A DNA stretch of 10,730 bases, from the NCBI GenBank assembly GCA_035494855.1, contig DATJGR010000253.1, positions 1 through 10,730 on the forward strand. The letters are read 5' to 3'. Below the pieces are notes generated by a model. It did no database searches. It had not been told where the DNA came from and worked only from the letters and a program-made list of their open reading frames with translations. The stretch comes from DATJGR01 sp035494855. GTDB lineage: Bacteria > Pseudomonadota > Gammaproteobacteria > Pseudomonadales > Azotimanducaceae. Below, piece by piece: positions 6,114 to 10,730 of the stretch. Every line of letters begins with the position of its first letter. Position 1 is the first letter of the stretch. The position numbers and the translations under genes are program-made.

Positions 6114-8731
6114 GCGCGCACACCGGAATGAACGCCGACGCACCGCCGGCCGTGCCGGTGGCGCTCGATGCGTATCGCCAGTGGCAACAGTGGGCGCAGC
6201 AACGCATCGGCGTCCGCGCGTACATGCGCTCGACATTCGACCGCACCGGTCACAACAACACGGCGGACGCGTCGCACTACCTGTACCAGTTGGCGGAGGA
6301 TTTCAACGTCACGCTCGATGTGGAAGGCAGCGGCGTGCTGTATTTCGTGCGCACCAATCACTGGCATGGGAGTCCGTGGCATTACGAGATCGACGGTGTC
6401 GATCACGTGGTAGAAGAATCGACCACGCGCGATCCGACGCAGAAGCTCGACGGCGCGGTGTTCCTGCCGGAAGCGCCGTTTCCGACGCCGCTGACGTACA
6501 CCTACGCGACGACCCACGGCGCGGATCTGAATTGGGTGCCGATGGCGTTCCTCCATCGACTGCGCCTCGCCTATTCGCGCACGTACTACGGCACCGGTTA
6601 CTACATCTACCACCAGTTCGTGCCGGGGCTCGCGTTGAGCCGTCCGCTCGCGCCATGGCAACCGTGCAACGTACCGGATCGCGACGTACTCGACCTGTTG
6701 GCGAATGCCGGATCCGATCAGGCAGCGGGAGGAGTGAGCCGCGCCGGTAGGTCGTCGGTGGGTGGATTAACGCGAACGATCTGCGAACTGCGCGACGGCC
6801 CCGCTGTCGTCAACTACGTCGAGTTGTCCGCACCGGTTGGACGTGCAGTCGACTTCGGAGCCGTGCGTTTGCGGATCACGTGGGACGACCGCGCAGACGC
6901 GTCGGTCGATGCGCCCCTCGATCTGCTGTTTGGTGCCGGCACGTTGCACAACCCCACCGGGCGCGAGTGGCTGGTGAAAGCACTGCCGATGGCGATACGT
7001 TTCGTTGCAGGACGGGTGGTTCTGAGTTGTCAGTTTCCAATGCCGTTCTTCCGTGCGGCGAAGTTCGAGTGGATCGGTGCCGATGGGATTGCGCCGATCG
7101 ACGAGGTGCGATGGGTGGTGCGATATGCACCGTACACGGGGCCCTGGAATCACGTCGGCTATTTTCACGCGACGTACCGGAACCACGGTGAGCCGTCGTT
7201 CGGCGAGGATCTGGTGTTCCTCGACACGCGCGACCTCGAAGGTTCGACGGATTGGTGCGGCAGCCTCGTCGGTACGTCGTTCGTGTTCACCGACCGCAAC
7301 GTGTTGACCACACTGGAGGGCGATCCGCGTTTCTACTTCGACGACAGTCGAACGCCGCAGGTGCAGGGCACCGGTACGGAGGAGTGGGGCGGTGGCGGCG
7401 ACTACTGGGGTGGTCGCACCATGACCCTGCCGTTGGCGGGCCACCCCGTCGGCGTGGTGGACGCGAAGCAGGCGAAGAGCCCGCTCGAACTGATCCATTC
7501 CGCCTATCGCTTCCTGCTCGGAGACCTGATGCCGTTCGGGCAGCGTGCGAAGATCTGTTTCGAGCACGGCGGCGAGAACGAGTCGGTAGAGCATTACCGG
7601 TCGGTCACGCACTGGTACGGATTGCCGAGTGCGAATCTGGTGCTCACCGATTCGATGCAGGTCGGCGATCTCGAAAGCGAACGCGAGCATCGCTATCGCT
7701 CGCCGGACGCGACCGCGCCGTACGACGTCACGTCGCGTTACGAACTCGGTCCGGATCACCTGTCGGCGGCGATCGCGCGGCCGCAGGTCGCGCCGGAGCA
7801 TTTCGTGGAGTATCGGTTCGAGGCGCAGCGCGGCCGGTATCACCTCTGGGTGGAGCTGCGCGCGGGCGACGGCCTGTTCGACGCCGCGGTGTGGGTGGAA
7901 ATCAACGACGACATCGGCAGCGGTCGGCCGCGAGAGGAATACACCGGATTCGGCGGGTTCCTGAACGTGGGTCGCGCGTCGGGCACTTACCGATTTCAAA
8001 CCGCGATCGGGCCGGTATCGGTGGTCGAGTTCGCGCGTGACGGCACGCAGCGCCTGCGCGTTCAACCTCGCATCGGCCAGGCGGCCATCGCGCGGATTCT
8101 GTTGAGCGGAGCCCGCGCGACGCGCCCGACTGCCGATTTCGAGGCGACCGCGGACGACATCGTGCTGACGCCAGATGCGGCGATGCGGGCCGGGGCGTTC
8201 GAACTGCGTGAGGACGCGCGCGCGCCTATCGGCAAAGTGCTGGTGCTCCGGGAGAGCCCTGCAACGATCGAGATCTTTCCTGCCGAAACGCTGAAGGGGC
8301 GCAGAACGCTCGGTGCATCGGAGTTCGTCGTGCGGATTCGTCCGGACAATCACGGCGTGATGTTGCGCCGGACGCTGGATTACCAATGGGCGAACCAGCG
8401 CGCGCTCGTTTCGGTGGGCACCGACGACGGCTGGATCGAAGCCGGCGTCTGGTACACCGCCGGTTCGAACACCGTCTATCACTCGTTTCCATACTTCGAC
8501 GGCGAACTCGGGGCCAGCAGTCCGCGCGTCATCACGTCGAACCGGCGTTTTCGCGACGAAGAGTTCCTGTTGCCGTTGCAGCTCACGAAGGGCCGGTCGG
8601 AGATATCCGTTCGTGTCGAGTTTGCACCGCGCAATCCGCCGCTGCTGCCGGGGCAACCACCGCAGCCGACGGCGTGGACCGAACTCGGGTATCGCGCGTA
8701 CTGCTTCGTGATGCCAAGGTTGAAGCTCTAA
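6110..8731 (+). CDS. DUF2961 / GH172-like large protein
   Basis: An 873-residue protein. DUF2961-type blocks appear in order: RSTFDRTGHNNTADASHY (about residue 39), LDVEGSGVLYF (about 69), MPFFRAAKFEWIG (about 311), YFHATYRNH (about 350), LEGDPRFYFDD (about 402), GTGTEEWGGGGDYWGG (420-435), SAYRF...FEHGGEN (464-490) and SVTHWYG. Characterised DUF2961 members form glycoside hydrolase family 172, acting on fructofuranosidic substrates, and the Glu of the GTGTE motif is expected in the active site. Here the motif is followed by Glu-Trp rather than the common Asp-Tyr. Residues about 560-640 and 740-865 form beta-rich extra domains that could bind carbohydrate. No signal peptide is visible, although the two upstream genes encode lipoproteins. 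The start at 6110 (ATGA overlap, AGGTG 9 bases before) is preferred to an earlier in-frame ATG at 6044 inside the lipoprotein gene. Confidence 0.82.
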   Translation: MSAHTGMNADAPPAVPVALDAYRQWQQWAQQRIGVRAYMRSTFDRTGHNNTADASHYLYQLAEDFNVTLDVEGSGVLYFVRTNHWHGSPWHYEIDGVDHVVEESTTRDPTQKLDGAVFLPEAPFPTPLTYTYATTHGADLNWVPMAFLHRLRLAYSRTYYGTGYYIYHQFVPGLALSRPLAPWQPCNVPDRDVLDLLANAGSDQAAGGVSRAGRSSVGGLTRTICELRDGPAVVNYVELSAPVGRAVDFGAVRLRITWDDRADASVDAPLDLLFGAGTLHNPTGREWLVKALPMAIRFVAGRVVLSCQFPMPFFRAAKFEWIGADGIAPIDEVRWVVRYAPYTGPWNHVGYFHATYRNHGEPSFGEDLVFLDTRDLEGSTDWCGSLVGTSFVFTDRNVLTTLEGDPRFYFDDSRTPQVQGTGTEEWGGGGDYWGGRTMTLPLAGHPVGVVDAKQAKSPLELIHSAYRFLLGDLMPFGQRAKICFEHGGENESVEHYRSVTHWYGLPSANLVLTDSMQVGDLESEREHRYRSPDATAPYDVTSRYELGPDHLSAAIARPQVAPEHFVEYRFEAQRGRYHLWVELRAGDGLFDAAVWVEINDDIGSGRPREEYTGFGGFLNVGRASGTYRFQTAIGPVSVVEFARDGTQRLRVQPRIGQAAIARILLSGARATRPTADFEATADDIVLTPDAAMRAGAFELREDARAPIGKVLVLRESPATIEIFPAETLKGRRTLGASEFVVRIRPDNHGVMLRRTLDYQWANQRALVSVGTDDGWIEAGVWYTAGSNTVYHSFPYFDGELGASSPRVITSNRRFRDEEFLLPLQLTKGRSEISVRVEFAPRNPPLLPGQPPQPTAWTELGYRAYCFVMPRLKL

Positions 8732-8739
8732 CGAGCCGA

Positions 8740-9870
8740 TCAGGCCGCGCTGTCTCCGCACACCATTTCGACGACCAGCCGCTGGAAATGCGCCAGCAGG
8801 AACTCCGGCGCCGCGACGAAGCGGCCGGTGGGCGCGAGACCGGTGTTGTGGCCCGATTGCACGCGATTGCAGATTTCGACGTCCTGCGCGATGGTCGCGT
8901 CGGCATCGAGTTGCCGTTTCCCCTTCGCGAGAATCTCGGGCGGCGTGTCCGGAGGCAGGAAGCAGATGTGGCGGAAACGGATCTTGTCGACACCGATCAC
9001 GTCCACCGAACCGATGTCGAAGCCACGTCCGGCGTGCTGCAGATACGTCGTCGGAAACACCCAGTAGTAGAAATAGTTGAGTTGTTCGCCTGGCGTTTTC
9101 TTGAACGTGATGCCGGACGTGATGCCGTCTCGGAACGGAATGCGGTGATGAATCCAGTACCGGTTGCCGATGTGGAATTCCTGTTTTGCCTGCTTCATCT
9201 CGAGTACGCGCGCGAGCTCGGGATGCGTCGTCGGGCAGTGATAGCACTCGATGGTGTTGTCCTGGAACACTTTCCAGTTCGCGTCCATCTCCCACGTGTT
9301 GTCGAAGCCGAATACGTGCTGATCGACGTCGAGCCCGCGCTGCTGCATCAGTTCCGGCATGCCACGGACCCATTCGTCGAACGACGGCGCATCGCGGTCG
9401 AGGTTGATCCAGATCATCGGTCCCCACACGTGCGTGGCGACCGGAACGAGACCGAGTTCCGCCGGATTGAAGCGCGCGTCGTCTTCGCTGTGCGGCGCGT
9501 TCAGCAGGCTGCCGTCGAGGCGGTACTTCCAGCCGTGGTAGTGACACTGCAGGACTTTGCGATTGCCGGCTTCGATCACCACCGGGTGACTGCGGTGCCG
9601 ACACACGTTCAGGAAACCGCGTACGGCGCCCTCGTCGCGTACCAGCACGACCGGCACGCCGGCGACGTTGCGCAGATAGACGTCACCGTCGTGTGGCAGA
9701 TCGCCGAGGTGCGTCGCGAAATGCCACGCACGACGATGAATGCGCTCCAGTTCGAGCGCAAAGACGTCGGGGTCGCGGAACCACTGCGTAGGCAGCGCGT
9801 ACCCGGCGTCGATCGCGTCGAGCCGTTCGCGGGCGATGACGGACGAAGGTTCGAACCTCGGGTTCGCCAT
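8740..9870 (-). CDS. Rieske non-heme iron oxygenase, alpha subunit
   Basis: A 376-residue aromatic-ring-hydroxylating-type oxygenase, probably cytosolic. The Rieske [2Fe-2S] motif is complete: Cys90-X-His92, 16 residues, Cys109-X2-His112. The mononuclear iron site is visible as ECYHCPTTH (His211 and His216, with Glu208 as the likely bridging acid) and Asp330 in the late DVEICNRVQSG motif. These enzymes need an external reductase and ferredoxin or fused partner, and none is encoded in this window. The substrate is not identifiable; the family also includes demethylases and quaternary-amine monooxygenases. The start at 9870 has AGGAGG just upstream, whereas a longer in-frame start at 9918 would run through this Shine-Dalgarno. 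Its 3' end meets the GH172-like gene tail to tail with 8 bases between stop codons. Its 5' end is divergent from the PhyH-family gene. Confidence 0.93.
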   Translation of the reverse strand: MANPRFEPSSVIARERLDAIDAGYALPTQWFRDPDVFALELERIHRRAWHFATHLGDLPHDGDVYLRNVAGVPVVLVRDEGAVRGFLNVCRHRSHPVVIEAGNRKVLQCHYHGWKYRLDGSLLNAPHSEDDARFNPAELGLVPVATHVWGPMIWINLDRDAPSFDEWVRGMPELMQQRGLDVDQHVFGFDNTWEMDANWKVFQDNTIECYHCPTTHPELARVLEMKQAKQEFHIGNRYWIHHRIPFRDGITSGITFKKTPGEQLNYFYYWVFPTTYLQHAGRGFDIGSVDVIGVDKIRFRHICFLPPDTPPEILAKGKRQLDADATIAQDVEICNRVQSGHNTGLAPTGRFVAAPEFLLAHFQRLVVEMVCGDSAA

Positions 9871-9874
9871 GAGA

Positions 9875-9880
9875 CCTCCT
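9875..9880 (-). promoter_or_regulatory. Shine-Dalgarno fixing the Rieske gene start
   Basis: A perfect AGGAGG on the minus strand, 4 bases before the ATG at 9868-9870, settles this start against the upstream in-frame ATG at 9918. Confidence 0.85.
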
Positions 9881-9882
9881 GC

Positions 9883-9897
9883 GTTTGCTCCGTAAAC
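9883..9897. promoter_or_regulatory. Possible operator in the Rieske/PhyH divergent promoter region
   Basis: The 78 bases between the two divergent start codons (9871-9948) must hold both promoters. Within them GTTTGC-TCC-GTAAAC is an imperfect dyad (5 of 6 pairs) placed where one bound regulator could control both genes. No good -10/-35 pair was found. Purely an inference from symmetry and position. Confidence 0.25.
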
Positions 9898-9948
9898 CGG
9901 AAGTTCGTAACCTACCATATCGGTGAAATCGTTTTCAGAGGAACCGGC

Positions 9949-10730
9949 ATGTCAGCACAGTCGCAACGGGTCGGCAGGTTGAGTGCAGCGGAGCGCGCGC
10001 AGTACGCGTCGAACGGATACGTCGTGCGCGAAGCCGCGTTCGATGCCGACGAGTGCGCTCGCATCATCGATGCGAGCGAAGAACTGGTCGATCGCCTCGT
10101 GCGCCACCGCGAGGGCCAACGCGTGAAGGTCAGCAACTACGTTTTCGATTCCGATTACGCGAACGGGGTGGTGATCAAGTGGGAGGGCGATAGCGACATC
10201 GTGCACGGCATCGAGCCGTTTGCGCATCTGTCGCCCGCGCTGAAGACGTGGGGCTACGACGCGCGCTTCGTCGAGCCGATGAAAGACATCATCGGCCACG
10301 AGCAACTGGAACTGTTTACGGAGAAACTCAATCTGAAGCGGCCGCGCCACGGCGGCGTGAATCCGCTGCACCAGGATTATCCGTACTGGATTCATCCGGC
10401 GGAGAACGCCGAGGAAGTGGCCACCGCGATGCTGTTCCTCGACGAGTCGAACATCGGCAACGGCTGTCTGTTCGTGATTCCCGGCAGCCATCGCGCCGGC
10501 ATGTGGAAGACCCGCACCGACGGCGATCGCTTCGCCGCGAACGAAGTCGACGCGTCCGCCTACCCTAACGAAAAACCGGTTCCGCTCGAAGTGCCGGCCG
10601 GCACGGTGGTGTTCTTCGGTCCGATGCTGGTGCATCAGTCGGCGCAGAACTTCTCGGACCAGCAGCGCCGCGCGCTCTTGTACAGCTATCAGCCGGCCGG
10701 CCGGCGCACCCAACTCGAAGCGTTCCGCGC
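9949..10730 (+). CDS. Phytanoyl-CoA dioxygenase (PhyH) family protein, 3' end cut by window
   Basis: About 260 residues are visible and the frame is still open at the window end. The fold type is the double-stranded beta-helix of Fe(II)/2-oxoglutarate oxygenases. The iron triad is readable as His141-X-Asp143 (in PLHQDYPYW) and His229 (in MLVHQSAQN). Arg240 or Arg241 (QRRALLYSYQ) is placed to bind the 2-oxoglutarate carboxylate. CLFVIPGSH and PAGTVVFFG are typical PhyH strand motifs. Family members hydroxylate varied small molecules, so the substrate is unknown. The ATG has AGAGGA (9937-9942) 6 bases upstream. It is divergent from the Rieske oxygenase gene, and the pair probably shares control and may act on the same or successive substrates. 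Confidence 0.9.
   Translation, partial: MSAQSQRVGRLSAAERAQYASNGYVVREAAFDADECARIIDASEELVDRLVRHREGQRVKVSNYVFDSDYANGVVIKWEGDSDIVHGIEPFAHLSPALKTWGYDARFVEPMKDIIGHEQLELFTEKLNLKRPRHGGVNPLHQDYPYWIHPAENAEEVATAMLFLDESNIGNGCLFVIPGSHRAGMWKTRTDGDRFAANEVDASAYPNEKPVPLEVPAGTVVFFGPMLVHQSAQNFSDQQRRALLYSYQPAGRRTQLEAFR

Noticed and set aside
6767..9604. Minus-strand ORF of 945 codons, the longest open frame here
   Set aside because: It is antisense to the GH172-like gene and out of frame with the Rieske gene, both of which carry clear family motifs. The translation is Arg/His/Ala-rich with no domain.
9952..10713. Minus-strand ORF opposite the PhyH-family gene
   Set aside because: The plus strand carries the complete iron and 2-oxoglutarate ligand set with a good ribosome binding site. 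The minus-strand reading has no domain.

Overview
The window is GC-rich DNA (every gene has strong G/C bias at third codon positions) from a Gram-negative bacterium, most likely a beta- or gammaproteobacterium. The Gram-negative call rests on two lipobox lipoproteins, one with a Cys-Gly-rich linker of the type common in those groups. The host genus cannot be named from the sequence. No tRNA, rRNA, transposase, integrase or CRISPR array was seen.

Layout. Bases 1-440 hold no recognisable gene but are full of repeats: three near-perfect hairpins, a 110-base long inverted repeat, and a run of 27-base tandem repeats that ends 2 bases before the stop codon of the next gene. Then comes a leftward two-gene operon (441-2329): a YafY-type HTH-WYL regulator whose stop overlaps the start of an MFS transporter. 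Upstream of the regulator lie two near-identical palindromic boxes 54 bases apart, probably operators. They lie between the regulator and a rightward small ORF (2511-2858) with a weak DUF1127-like N-terminus. That ORF runs 178 bases into the 3' end of a leftward CaiB/BaiF-type CoA-transferase (2681-4054), whose domains are in permuted order.

Divergent from the CoA-transferase is a tight rightward three-gene operon (4164-8731): an S41 (C-terminal-processing type) peptidase lipoprotein, a small lipoprotein with a TTG start, and a large DUF2961/GH172-like protein. Gaps are 3 bases and then a 4-base overlap. Eight bases after it, facing the other way, lies a Rieske non-heme iron oxygenase alpha subunit (8740-9870). 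Divergent from that is a phytanoyl-CoA dioxygenase (PhyH)-family 2-oxoglutarate/iron oxygenase (9949 to the window end, cut off).

How the genes may work together. The Rieske/PhyH pair shares a 78-base divergent promoter region and looks like a small oxidative catabolic or modification module of unknown substrate. The S41-lipoprotein-GH172 operon joins an envelope protease to a putative carbohydrate-active protein that has no visible signal peptide, which is the least expected grouping here. The regulator-MFS pair looks like a self-regulated exporter or uptake unit. I found no unequivocally new system. The best candidates for a second look are the composite repeat at 223-438, the paired operators at 2370-2450, and the S41-lipoprotein-GH172 operon.
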